Shown in pieces: positions 1 through 7,323 of a stretch of 26,903 nucleotides of DNA. Position numbers and translations under genes: made by a program. The stretch is from Bacteroidales bacterium UBA1725 (GTDB taxonomy: Bacteria; Bacteroidota; Bacteroidia; Bacteroidales; UBA932). Location of the stretch: positions 26,338-53,240 of the forward strand of contig DCIN01000042.1 of NCBI GenBank assembly GCA_002315815.1. The letters are read 5' to 3'. The notes below the pieces were generated by a model. That model was not told where the DNA came from. It saw only the letters and a program-made list of their open reading frames with translations, and did not search any database. Within the stretch, counting starts at the first letter, position 1. Each line of letters begins with the position of its first letter.

Positions 1-89
1 TGTTGTCTTTGGCGCGGCCGCGCCCAGCCGCTCATCCCAGGAGTAACATCGTGCCGGTGGTGCTGTTCCTCGCTATACAGAGGCAGACT
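1..89 (-). pseudogene. C-terminal fragment of undecaprenyl-phosphate sugar transferase (partial)
   Basis: Read on the minus strand from 89, the frame encodes SLPLYSEEQHHRHDV followed by TPGMSGWA. This is the well-conserved stretch of bacterial sugar transferases (PF02397, WcaJ/PglC type), usually LPLY-x-E-E/Q...RH-x-V-x-PG-I/M-T/S-GWAQVNGR. These enzymes load the first sugar phosphate onto undecaprenyl phosphate for capsule or O-antigen synthesis. The N-terminal part (membrane segments and catalytic DE) is absent, because the upstream sequence is glycosyltransferase-like instead. After GWA the frame becomes RPRQRQ, whereas a shifted frame reads GRAKDN, closer to the expected GR(N/D) motif, so a second indel near 14-21 is possible. 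The fragment runs off the window. It is almost certainly non-functional here. Confidence 0.6.
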
Positions 90-221
90 TAGGCCCAGGA
101 GAAGAAACGGCAACAATCTCAAAACCACGTTTCTGCAGGTCTGGAATCATTGCGTCAAAGAACTCTCTATCGATTCCGCTACCGTCACTGCCCTGATTAT
201 CTTTTTCTCGTTTCTGTTCAT
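87..221 (-). pseudogene. N-terminal fragment of a glycosyltransferase, frameshifted
   Basis: An ATG at 221-219 starts four bases after the stop of the nucleotidyltransferase gene. It encodes MNRNEKKIIRAVTVAES, then the frame is lost and stops at a TGA. In the next frame from 171 the protein continues as DREFFDAMIPDLQKRG then FEIVAVSSPGP. Together these match the start of Bacteroidales family-1/4 glycosyltransferases (short beta strand RVVTV, a helix ending MxPDL, then YEVxxxSSPGPEL). The break at about 165-178 is therefore a frameshift in a former gene. Downstream the similarity ends at about 90 and turns directly into the sugar-transferase fragment, implying a deletion that removed most of both genes. 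What remains cannot encode an active transferase. Family assignment rests on motif memory over about 40 residues. Confidence 0.55.
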
Positions 222-224
222 ATA

Positions 225-1247
225 TTATTGATTGTTCTTCAGTTCTTTCGCATTTCTATACTGAAATCTCCTCCAAATCGAAATCCTCAGCACGCCAACT
301 GGAGTCCAGAGCACATCTATGGGATATTGGGTTATCAATCGGGATGCGTGCACTATCCATATCAACATAAGTCCTATGCGCGATGCGGCGTATCTATTCT
401 GCCTCAGTCGATCGTCATAATGGCCGAAGTTGCCTGCACGCATTATCTCATCTAGCAGGAAGCGGCCTGCCTTCTCGTTTGATGTGCAAATCAGATACTG
501 GTCCTCCAATCCGAATACATGCTGCATCATCCACATACAGGCCTCGGCAAAGCGAAGAAGGTCAAAGTGTTTCAACAGCTTCAGTATGTCGGGATCCTCC
601 TCTTTTCTTGATTTTAGGATAAAGTACAGATCCATCATCTGCCTCATGCCCACTCCCTCGAAAAGCAAGTGCCAGAAGTTGTGGTTAAGCGTTAGTATCA
701 CGTTGAATGTATAGTCGAGTGTCGCAAAGCCCAAATCTGACTTGTAAGTAATATGCCGCTTCCCCTCCTCCTTAAACCATTTCTGCAGCCGTCTGTTTCT
801 TAACAGATTCCTGCTAATCGAAGGACGATAATGCGGCTCCACCTTAGCACCGCCATCCCACGTGATATCAGCATGATGGTAATCGTAATAGTATAGCCTA
901 CCCGTCTTCCTTGCCCATTCAATCACAGCCCACGGTCCATCCACCATCCACAGGTCAATATCCCCTGACTGCCTGTAAGCCGCAAGCGACTGAACCTGTG
1001 CAGAGCCTGTCGTAACATAGAGCGATCCCACCGCCTGACCCTTCAGCACACAAGCCCGGAAGCCACTATTCTCAACTTCTCTGTACAACTCGGCACATTG
1101 CCGATTCAGCTCCTCATTCCGCGTCTTGATATATTCCACCTGCCACAGCCAGTTCATTAGTAGCTCCTTGGGAGGCAACTTCTGTTGCTCATTCAACCGC
1201 TCAATCCCCGCAAAGCAGACACCAACCAACGCTTGCTTCTTCGCCAT
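225..1247 (-). CDS. Nucleotidyltransferase family protein (NTP_transf_5), 5'-truncated by a stop codon
   Basis: The 340-residue product resembles the uncharacterised nucleotidyltransferase family PF14907, common in Bacteroidales capsule and LPS loci. It has the family opening KQALVGVCFAG, the VLKG motif (about residues 67-70) and the catalytic-type GDIDLW signature (about 95-100) with two metal-binding Asp residues, then a long helical C-terminal region that looks complete. Acceptor and nucleotide are unknown. The ATG at 1247 is not the natural start. The same frame continues upstream as GELYA to a TGA at 1263-1265, and beyond it an open stretch back to an ATG at 1346 carries the expected N-terminal segment. 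The gene is thus either a pseudogene or makes a shortened protein lacking about 33 N-terminal residues. The catalytic core is kept. It ends just before the remnant glycosyltransferase, so all three were one operon. Confidence 0.75.
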   Translation of the reverse strand: MAKKQALVGVCFAGIERLNEQQKLPPKELLMNWLWQVEYIKTRNEELNRQCAELYREVENSGFRACVLKGQAVGSLYVTTGSAQVQSLAAYRQSGDIDLWMVDGPWAVIEWARKTGRLYYYDYHHADITWDGGAKVEPHYRPSISRNLLRNRRLQKWFKEEGKRHITYKSDLGFATLDYTFNVILTLNHNFWHLLFEGVGMRQMMDLYFILKSRKEEDPDILKLLKHFDLLRFAEACMWMMQHVFGLEDQYLICTSNEKAGRFLLDEIMRAGNFGHYDDRLRQNRYAASRIGLMLIWIVHASRLITQYPIDVLWTPVGVLRISIWRRFQYRNAKELKNNQ

Positions 1248-1262
1248 CGCATACAGTTCGCC

Positions 1263-1346
1263 TCATTCATCCGCTGTAGGAGTCTGAGAAAGGCACACCT
1301 TTTTGCCAATAGATAGTTGCAAAAACTCAAAAAATAAATTGTTCAT
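1263..1346 (-). pseudogene. N-terminal remnant of the nucleotidyltransferase, ending at an in-frame TGA
   Basis: On the minus strand an ATG at 1346-1344 opens 27 codons ending TPTADE, then TGA at 1265-1263, then GELYAMAKKQ in the same frame, running into the main reading frame. In this family, as I recall it, the corresponding stretch reads like TP(T/S)xxEWxxLYxLAxKQ. The TGA sits where Trp (TGG) is expected and a single G-to-A change explains it. No frameshift is needed, since the distance 1346 to 1247 is exactly 33 codons. Other genes in the window end in TGA (nusB, ybbR-like, coaE), so TGA is a stop here. A base-calling error cannot be excluded. Confidence 0.65.
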
Positions 1347-1482
1347 TGTGAATCTCGTAATAATTCTCGGAAATATTGTCTTTGTCATACATTCCGGATG
1401 ATGTTTATTACCGATACACTAATATACATATTTTTATAAAGTGAAACCAAAACAGATTCTTAAAGTTGGTAAAGATATTGAG

Positions 1483-1490
1483 TATTTTTG
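1483..1490 (+). promoter_or_regulatory. Candidate promoter -7 box (TATTTTTG) for the exported-protein pair
   Basis: TATTTTTG matches the Bacteroidota primary sigma factor -7 consensus TAnnTTTG and lies 52 bases upstream of the ATG at 1543. No convincing -33 TTTG was found 19-20 bases upstream. A weaker second box, TACCTTCG, lies at 1504-1511. The region is T-rich, so chance matches are possible. Confidence 0.35.
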
Positions 1491-1542
1491 TCTTTTTTTG
1501 TTGTACCTTCGCTGTTTCAAAAAACCATTGCGAGTAATTGAA

Positions 1543-2505
1543 ATGAATTGTAACTATTTGAATCGCGGAATCATACTGTCTCTGGCATTGACTTTCTTTG
1601 CAAATGCATCTATAAATGCCCAGAACGTCCATCTTGGAATGACAAAGGACAGCCTTGTTATGGTTTTCGGTAATCCCTCTGCTGCCGGCGAAGGTACTGC
1701 CAAGTCTGACGAAACTGTTGCTGCCGCTGATGACGATTCCCCACTTCCCGCGTATTATGGCAAATCGCACAATCTCAATTCATTATTAACCCTTCAGCTT
1801 TCTCCGATTGAAATGTCTTATGATTATAGAGATAATACACTCGAAAACAGGACAGAGGCGATTCTTATCTGCAAGAACTCGGATTATTGTGACTACACAA
1901 TCAAAATGTCAAATAACAGTCTGTACAGAGTCCACGAAGGTGAAAATATCATTGAAGGTGTAAAAGGCGCGTTCAGGTACAGATACTACAGGGGTAATAC
2001 TGTCGGCAGAATTGATGTCAAATATCCGTATGTGATGCCAGTAGCACCGGGAACCAAGGTCAGATTCATCAATGAACAGCGAGAGTATCACCGCAGTTTT
2101 GTTGTTCTTGCAGATACAGGAGAATCATTACACGCGATGAGAGCCGGTCGTGTATGCCTGACTGACGATGAAAGATGCATTCTTGTATACCACAAGGACG
2201 GGAGTTTTGCTGCATATATGAATGTGGAGGACAGATGTGTATATCCCGGTGATTCTGTAGAACCCGGCGATCCGATCGGGAAGTGCGGTGCCGGGAAAAT
2301 GTCCATCAGCCTGTTTTACCTTGACAAAAATAAAATCAATGATAACGCCTGGTCATACACTCACTTTACACCATATTTCAGGACGGCGGAAGCTGATGTC
2401 AAACTGGAAACTGATGTTGAATATGTTTCCTACATCGATGATGATATAATCACAAAAGAGATGAGCCGATTGAGAAAGAAAATATACCTTCATGGGACTA
2501 AGTAA
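1543..2505 (+). CDS. Exported protein with degenerate LytM/M23-like domain
   Basis: The 320-residue product starts at ATG 1543. An upstream GTG at 1441 in the same frame would place a non-secretory stretch before a good signal peptide (hydrophobic ILSLALTFFANAS, likely cleavage near residue 26). After it, VHLGMTKDSLVMVFGNP (29-45) resembles the GMTxxEVxxxxGxP opening of SmpA/BamE-like domains. Residues about 183-281 follow the LytM/M23 peptidase pattern: a YH..., a DG-x(4)-Y loop, then PGDSVEPGDPIGKCG and a closing TPYF. Of the usual zinc ligands only the first His (183) may remain. The Asp partner is lost and the HxH motif is replaced by ISLFYL. It is therefore probably a non-catalytic binding or activator domain, as in EnvC-type proteins. 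The stop overlaps the next gene by 14 bases, suggesting coupled translation. Function is unknown. Confidence 0.7.
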   Translation: MNCNYLNRGIILSLALTFFANASINAQNVHLGMTKDSLVMVFGNPSAAGEGTAKSDETVAAADDDSPLPAYYGKSHNLNSLLTLQLSPIEMSYDYRDNTLENRTEAILICKNSDYCDYTIKMSNNSLYRVHEGENIIEGVKGAFRYRYYRGNTVGRIDVKYPYVMPVAPGTKVRFINEQREYHRSFVVLADTGESLHAMRAGRVCLTDDERCILVYHKDGSFAAYMNVEDRCVYPGDSVEPGDPIGKCGAGKMSISLFYLDKNKINDNAWSYTHFTPYFRTAEADVKLETDVEYVSYIDDDIITKEMSRLRKKIYLHGTK

Positions 2506-3325
2506 ATCTCAAAAAATGAAACTCGGTACTATTAGCTTTGCTTTGATTCTGGCGTTGTCAGCGTCGGCTGCGTTCTCCTTGAATGCTCAGATACTCAATG
2601 TAAATGCATCGGGAGAAAAGCTTCCTGATATATGGTCCAAGCGGTTTAACCAGACTCTGATAAAGGAGGTGGAGTTCTACGGACCATTGGGACTTGCAGA
2701 CACGGTATCTGTAAATCTTGTCGTTTTCAAAGATAGAGACAAGGCCAATGCTTATTTGAGCCAATACGATCCTATGATTTACGGGCGGAGATACAGTGGT
2801 ATGTTCATCCACGATACCCGGACTGCAGTGATTCTTGTTTCGAATGATTTGAATAAGAGCCTTGGTACCGTGTTTCACGAAATCAGCCATTTTCTCTATC
2901 ATTCGGTCTTGTCCGGCTCCAAATACCCATCATCTTATTCCTCATATTGTTTGAATGAAGGTATTGCCGAATATTTCTCGTATATGAGGGTGAAGAATGA
3001 CGGCAAAACTGTTCAGCAAGATGACAGCTACGCTCTGAACAGTGTGAAGTCACTGATAGAAATCGACGAATTCAATCTTGATGAATATCTGTCAATGGGT
3101 CAAAGCCGGTTCAATGACAAGAGCAGCAGTGACACCAATATATCCTACCACGTCTCATATGTCATCGTGCTCACCCTGTTCAACAAACTGGGTGATGACG
3201 GTATGAGAAATCTCTTGTCAATGATAAAGAACGGCTATTCATTTTCATCTGCCGTGGATACTCTCTATCCCGGAGGAAAGCAATCCCTTGACCAGGATAT
3301 CAGAGCGATTGCATCAGTCAAGTAG
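2492..3325 (+). CDS. Putative secreted zinc metallopeptidase (HExxH, gluzincin-like)
   Basis: The 277-residue protein has an N-terminal signal peptide (hydrophobic run ending AAFSLNAQ). Either ATG 2492 or ATG 2516 could be the start, and both keep the signal. Residues 129-133 are HEISH, a classic HExxH zinc motif, followed 22 residues later by NEGIAEYF, whose first Glu is a plausible third zinc ligand as in the peptidase MA clan. An N-terminal alpha/beta region with VNLVVFKDRDKANAYL resembles the domain preceding the HExxH in peptidase-MA-like proteins. It probably acts in the periplasm or at the cell surface. The substrate is unknown. It overlaps the preceding degenerate LytM gene by 14 bases, so the two are likely co-expressed and may work together on cell wall or envelope proteins. 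That link is inference. Confidence 0.7.
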   Translation: MGLSKSQKMKLGTISFALILALSASAAFSLNAQILNVNASGEKLPDIWSKRFNQTLIKEVEFYGPLGLADTVSVNLVVFKDRDKANAYLSQYDPMIYGRRYSGMFIHDTRTAVILVSNDLNKSLGTVFHEISHFLYHSVLSGSKYPSSYSSYCLNEGIAEYFSYMRVKNDGKTVQQDDSYALNSVKSLIEIDEFNLDEYLSMGQSRFNDKSSSDTNISYHVSYVIVLTLFNKLGDDGMRNLLSMIKNGYSFSSAVDTLYPGGKQSLDQDIRAIASVK

Positions 3326-3330
3326 CCGGG

Positions 3331-4161
3331 TCAGGGAATCTCCACCACAGTCTCCCATACGCCGTATGCGGTCCAGAAGCCAAGTGCTCCGTCCACTATT
3401 TCAGGGAGATTGCTTGTGACAGGGAAGAGCGGATTGCCGGAATATTGGGAATTATTGTCGCAAATGTTCCAGAATTCCTTCATTTTCAGGGGCATTGTAC
3501 AGAAACGAAGATATATGGTTTCTCCGGAATGGAAGGAAAACAAGCGGAAAGAATTCGTTCCTTCCACATCATCCGTTCTGTTGTAATTGCTTGCCACCTG
3601 CCATTTGTTATCATTGGATGAGCGGAATAAAAGTCTGTAACTGAGGCTGTCGGCTGAACAGTTTTCGTATTCCCCGACTATCGAATAGCTATCATTCCCG
3701 TCATTCTTCAGCTCGAGCTTAGTCACAGGCACACTTTTTACAATCCGGCTTGATGCCTTGGCCTTCTTACCCCAGCAACTGACCTCCAGTGTATATGTCT
3801 TGCCTTTTTCTCCCAGCATCTCGCTTGATGTGAAAATATAGGGAAGCGAGTAACCGCTGTTGTCATTTTTCCCAACCAGATGAACTGTTCTTGTGCCGTC
3901 GCTCAGACTTACATTGGCATACCAGCCGATGTAGGCCGACAAGTCTTTTTCGCTGACTCCCTCCGAAATGGCTGGGATACTCCGGGATACGAGCACAACA
4001 GGATATTCTCCTTCGGAAATCCAGCCTTCCACGACAAGTTCGCTCCCTTCATCTGTAAGAGAGACAGGCTTGCAGGCTGTCTGTGCAATGAACATAAGCA
4101 GTAAGGCGGTGCTCAGAGCCTTGTTCAGAATTTTATGAAGAATGAAACCGAAGGGATACAT
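3331..4161 (-). CDS. DUF4249 domain-containing lipoprotein
   Basis: The 276-residue protein opens with a hydrophobic signal ending IAQTAC, with Cys30 the likely lipidated residue, then ELVVEGWISEGEYPVVLVSRSIP. This is the characteristic start of DUF4249 proteins, which are beta-rich and almost always encoded next to a TonB-dependent receptor in Bacteroidota. They are thought to sit at the outer membrane with the receptor. Their ligand is not known. The ATG at 4161 lies 37 bases inside the receptor gene, and no later Met would preserve the signal peptide, so translation is probably coupled. It is last in the operon, and its 3' end is only five bases from the convergent metallopeptidase gene, leaving no room for a separate terminator. 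Confidence 0.85.
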   Translation of the reverse strand: MYPFGFILHKILNKALSTALLLMFIAQTACKPVSLTDEGSELVVEGWISEGEYPVVLVSRSIPAISEGVSEKDLSAYIGWYANVSLSDGTRTVHLVGKNDNSGYSLPYIFTSSEMLGEKGKTYTLEVSCWGKKAKASSRIVKSVPVTKLELKNDGNDSYSIVGEYENCSADSLSYRLLFRSSNDNKWQVASNYNRTDDVEGTNSFRLFSFHSGETIYLRFCTMPLKMKEFWNICDNNSQYSGNPLFPVTSNLPEIVDGALGFWTAYGVWETVVEIP

Positions 4162-6101
4162 TTGAGGTCGATGTAAACGGGTGAGTATGAGTAAACGTCT
4201 GTAGAACTGTCTGTTGAATAGTCTTTTGACATCCTGTAGCAGAGTATGTCCCTTCCGCAGTTGACATTGTAGAGCGACAGATTGAATCCTCGTGTCATAG
4301 CTGGATTGAGATAGAAATTGGCGGAGAGATCGAAACGGACTGTTGAAGGCATTCTGCTGCTGTTATATTCATCGAAGATGCTTATCAGCCTGTTTGATAT
4401 GAAACAGAAGGCCTTGACGGGTGTGAACGGTGTTCCTGATGCGAGGAAAAAAGTACCGGAGAATTCCCATCGCCCCGTCCGGTACGATGCAAGAGCTTTG
4501 AATTCGTGTGGCCTGTCGTGCGAGGCGGGATAAGCTTTCTGGCTTCCGTTTCGCGCAAATGTCCTCCTTGCTCGTGAGTAACTGTATGAGAGCCATCCGG
4601 TCAATTTGCCGGAATTTTTGTGGAACATCAGATTGACCCCGCAGTTGGTTCCACTTCCGTGTAGGAGATGTTCACTGAGCTTGAAATTTGAGTCGGTAAG
4701 GTCGAGAAGATGGCCGTCATATTCCATCTGATTGGAAAGTGCCTTGAAATACCCTCCGGCTGACACTGAGAACATACCGTCAAGTAAGCCGACATTGTAA
4801 TTCAAATCCACACCCATAGAGCGTTGCGGCTTGGAGTATTCCCCGGCCGGAAGCCAGAATTCCACCGGAAGGTTGATATCTGACAATCCCGTCTGGAAAA
4901 TGTACTGGTGGTTCATTCCCGCCTTGAGAGAGATTTTCCCGGCGCGGGACATATTTACCAGGAATTCCAATTCGGGGGAGAATCCGAAATGGGAACCGGA
5001 ATTGACAATACAGTCGCCTTTGAGCGTAATGTTCAAATCCAGTCGCGGGAGTAGATTGTGCTCCTTTCTGATCCAGAGATTCCCCTCGAATGAATCTGAC
5101 TGCGGTGACAATTGCGGACAGCTACGAAGCCATACAAGGTTCAATCCCGACGAAAGACCCTTGCCGCAGGTCAAGGCAGCCTTATAGCCGGCATCGGATA
5201 TGCTTGACGGTATATCTTTTTTGAAGTTCAAAAAACTGATACCAAGGCTGTTGGAGTATTTGCTGAAATATAACTTCTGGCTCAGGCTGGCAGAATTGAA
5301 GATATGGTCCCAGCTGATGGCGCCGACGGTATTGCCCCAACTGTCATTTATGTTTGTACCGAAATTGCAGTTGAAGAAGTCTCCTCCACCGTAGAAATCA
5401 AACTGAAGCCTGTCATTCTTCCCCACTCTGAATATTCCGCCAATTATGACGTCGGTGAGACCATACGTGAAAGGATTATTGTCGATTTTCAATTGGTTCC
5501 CGAAGAGGAGATTCAGGAAAGACCGTCTGAATGTGGTGAATATGGCGGAGTTGCGGCCTATAGGAATTGCAAGTGTACCGTCAGCCTCGATTATTCCTAT
5601 GTCAAATTCGCCTCCAACTCTGCAGGGTATTGAGTCCCTTGTCACCATTGAAATTTCTCCGCCCAGCCTGTTCTCGAGGGCTGTGGAATGTTTCAGCGTC
5701 ATCTTCGAGAAATGAGAAGGGGGGAATATTGAGAACAAACCAAGAAAGTGCTGTGCTCCATAAACAGGTACTCCGTTCAGGGAAAGCGAATTGTGTGAAT
5801 TCTCGCATCCGTCGATGTGTATTCCCGAGTCATATATGGACGAAAGCTGAACACCGGGCAGGTAACGGGCTCCGCGAAGTGCATCAGTTGAGCCGAAGAA
5901 GCGGGGGAGTGCGGAGTTCAGTGACGATTCCATAACCACAGCCCCGGATATCTCGAGGAGTCCGGAGCTGTTTCGTTTGCTTATGACTATTGCACTGTCT
6001 ATCCTGTTTTCGGACAAAAGACTGTCCGGATCAGAAGGAAAAAGACTGTCTTGTCCTGCAAACAGATTCGAAATAATCAGAATTACAGCAATGACACGCA
6101 C
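4125..6101 (-). CDS. TonB-dependent receptor (plug domain and beta-barrel)
   Basis: This 658-residue outer-membrane protein has a short signal peptide (hydrophobic VIAVILIISNLFAG). Its plug domain at about 45-155 has the typical RYLPGVQ, GIHIDG, LSLNGVPVYGAQHFLGLFS and RLGGEIS sequence. A barrel follows with many alternating aromatic strands and ends in the aromatic VSFFIKF expected for a BamA-recognised C-terminus. Unlike SusC proteins it lacks an N-terminal carboxypeptidase-regulatory-like domain and is short. It probably imports a substrate bound or presented by the DUF4249 partner, using TonB energy. The substrate cannot be told. The start is a GTG at 6101: the frame is open only about 45 bases further upstream and contains no ATG there. 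It overlaps the preceding lipoprotein gene by 19 bases and the following DUF4249 gene by 37. Confidence 0.85.
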   Translation of the reverse strand: MRVIAVILIISNLFAGQDSLFPSDPDSLLSENRIDSAIVISKRNSSGLLEISGAVVMESSLNSALPRFFGSTDALRGARYLPGVQLSSIYDSGIHIDGCENSHNSLSLNGVPVYGAQHFLGLFSIFPPSHFSKMTLKHSTALENRLGGEISMVTRDSIPCRVGGEFDIGIIEADGTLAIPIGRNSAIFTTFRRSFLNLLFGNQLKIDNNPFTYGLTDVIIGGIFRVGKNDRLQFDFYGGGDFFNCNFGTNINDSWGNTVGAISWDHIFNSASLSQKLYFSKYSNSLGISFLNFKKDIPSSISDAGYKAALTCGKGLSSGLNLVWLRSCPQLSPQSDSFEGNLWIRKEHNLLPRLDLNITLKGDCIVNSGSHFGFSPELEFLVNMSRAGKISLKAGMNHQYIFQTGLSDINLPVEFWLPAGEYSKPQRSMGVDLNYNVGLLDGMFSVSAGGYFKALSNQMEYDGHLLDLTDSNFKLSEHLLHGSGTNCGVNLMFHKNSGKLTGWLSYSYSRARRTFARNGSQKAYPASHDRPHEFKALASYRTGRWEFSGTFFLASGTPFTPVKAFCFISNRLISIFDEYNSSRMPSTVRFDLSANFYLNPAMTRGFNLSLYNVNCGRDILCYRMSKDYSTDSSTDVYSYSPVYIDLKCIPSVSFFIKF

Positions 6102-7255
6102 TGGCCAGCCATATTGTTGTACTTTCCGAGGAGAAGAGTCAGATAGTCAGATGAGAAGAATGAATTGATGTCCTCGAATCTTGTTCCGTCAGGAAGAACG
6201 ACTACGGGAGAGACATACCAGATGCGCTCATACTTGTTTCCAGAATAGAAAGGATAGAGTTCGAAGCGGCACTGCATTACGTCTGAAGAGAAATAGACTC
6301 CGCTTGTAAGCAATTCATTCATACTATAAACAGTCTGTTTGAACTGCTCTTCACTCTGATAAAAGTCTTCAAATTTGCGAGCGTATCCGTTGAATGTGTC
6401 CATATCGCTCACCGTTGCTCTGAACTGGATTTTACCAAGAAGATTTAGTTCGAAATCTGCTGATCCTCCGCGAGTTGCTGAACAAGTCTCAGAGACGATA
6501 ACCTTGTCTCCATTGTAAATGCAAGTGTTGACGGTGAAGGTGTTTCTGTCGTAACCGGCCTTGGTGATGCAGTACTTGTATCCGGCTATCTCCACTGTGA
6601 CCTTGCCGAGGAACTTTGTGGTGGCAAAGTCGGGTGAGGCTGTGAAGTCAGTCAGGTCGGAGTCGAGAACCATACAGTACTTCAGCATCTCTTCGTCTTT
6701 TTTGCAGACAGTTACATTGAACAGTTTGGGAATGCTGACATATTCCTTCATCAACATACTGTTCTGAATGAGTGCCACGATGGACTCTTCGGAAAAATCG
6801 ACAGAGATGGTCCACAAATTCTCAAAATTGACGTTGATGCCATCACTTTCGCTGAATGTGAATTTACCGTTTGCGAACACATAGTTTCCGCGGAACATAT
6901 CCAGGCTGTAAGTGATGGATGCATTGTCACCCATTCCGTATGCCACTCCGATAATGGAATTAATGACACCTTGAATATCATTTCCGCTTCCCTCGTATTT
7001 GCTGAAGTCCATATTGCTGATATCCGACAAGTTGGAAAGAGCACCGGCCATTTTCTCACTGTCGAATTCGGCGGCAAGTTGCTCGGAGACAGTCTTGAAC
7101 TTGGCTTTCTGGGATTCTGAATCAAGAACCTTGGTCACGCTTTCCATCATTTCGGGCTTAGGGGTATCATCCGAAATCTCGAAAGGATCTGTCTTTTCGT
7201 TGCAGGAATACATAAACAACGCTGCAACAGATACAATTACAATAAATTTTCTCAT
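6083..7255 (-). CDS. Hypothetical lipoprotein, first gene of a TonB/DUF4249 operon
   Basis: The 390-residue protein has a signal peptide ending LFMYSC, with Cys18 the probable lipid attachment site, followed by an acidic linker as in surface-exposed Bacteroidota lipoproteins. I do not recognise a domain family. The mature part looks mixed alpha/beta: a helical N-terminal third with VTKVLDSESQKAKFKTVSEQ, then many beta-like segments with FTFSESDGINVNFENLW. It carries seven further Cys residues, unusual for a surface lipoprotein. It leads an overlapping three-gene operon with a receptor and DUF4249 protein, so it may be the operon's ligand-binding or accessory surface component, as SusD-like proteins are for SusC. 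That role is inferred from position only. A TAACTTTG box 42 bases upstream is a good promoter candidate. Confidence 0.75.
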   Translation of the reverse strand: MRKFIVIVSVAALFMYSCNEKTDPFEISDDTPKPEMMESVTKVLDSESQKAKFKTVSEQLAAEFDSEKMAGALSNLSDISNMDFSKYEGSGNDIQGVINSIIGVAYGMGDNASITYSLDMFRGNYVFANGKFTFSESDGINVNFENLWTISVDFSEESIVALIQNSMLMKEYVSIPKLFNVTVCKKDEEMLKYCMVLDSDLTDFTASPDFATTKFLGKVTVEIAGYKYCITKAGYDRNTFTVNTCIYNGDKVIVSETCSATRGGSADFELNLLGKIQFRATVSDMDTFNGYARKFEDFYQSEEQFKQTVYSMNELLTSGVYFSSDVMQCRFELYPFYSGNKYERIWYVSPVVVLPDGTRFEDINSFFSSDYLTLLLGKYNNMAGQCVSLL

Positions 7256-7296
7256 AATTATAGTGGAAAAAGAGTTTCGTACACAGAATAATTATG

Positions 7297-7304
7297 CAAA
7301 GTTA
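7297..7304 (-). promoter_or_regulatory. Promoter -7 box (TAACTTTG) for the lipoprotein-TonB-DUF4249 operon
   Basis: On the minus strand TAACTTTG, followed by C, matches the Bacteroidota -7 consensus TAnnTTTG. It lies about 41 bases before the ATG at 7255, in the gap after the GNAT-like gene. No clear -33 element was seen at the expected spacing. Confidence 0.45.
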
Positions 7305-7323
7305 AGCAAAAAAAGTGAATATC

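Noticed and set aside
1..221. An intact small gene at the left edge
   Set aside because: No single frame spans the region. Recognisable motifs lie in two different frames with stops between them, as expected for a decayed sequence.
1263..1265. TGA read as an amino acid (recoding or alternative code)
   Set aside because: nusB, the ybbR-like gene, coaE and DUF5606 end in TGA at natural C-termini, Trp is encoded by TGG, and no selenocysteine-like context is evident. A nonsense mutation is simpler.
1441..1542. GTG at 1441 as the start of the degenerate LytM gene
   Set aside because: It would add 34 residues before a good signal peptide and lies upstream of the likely promoter box at 1483.
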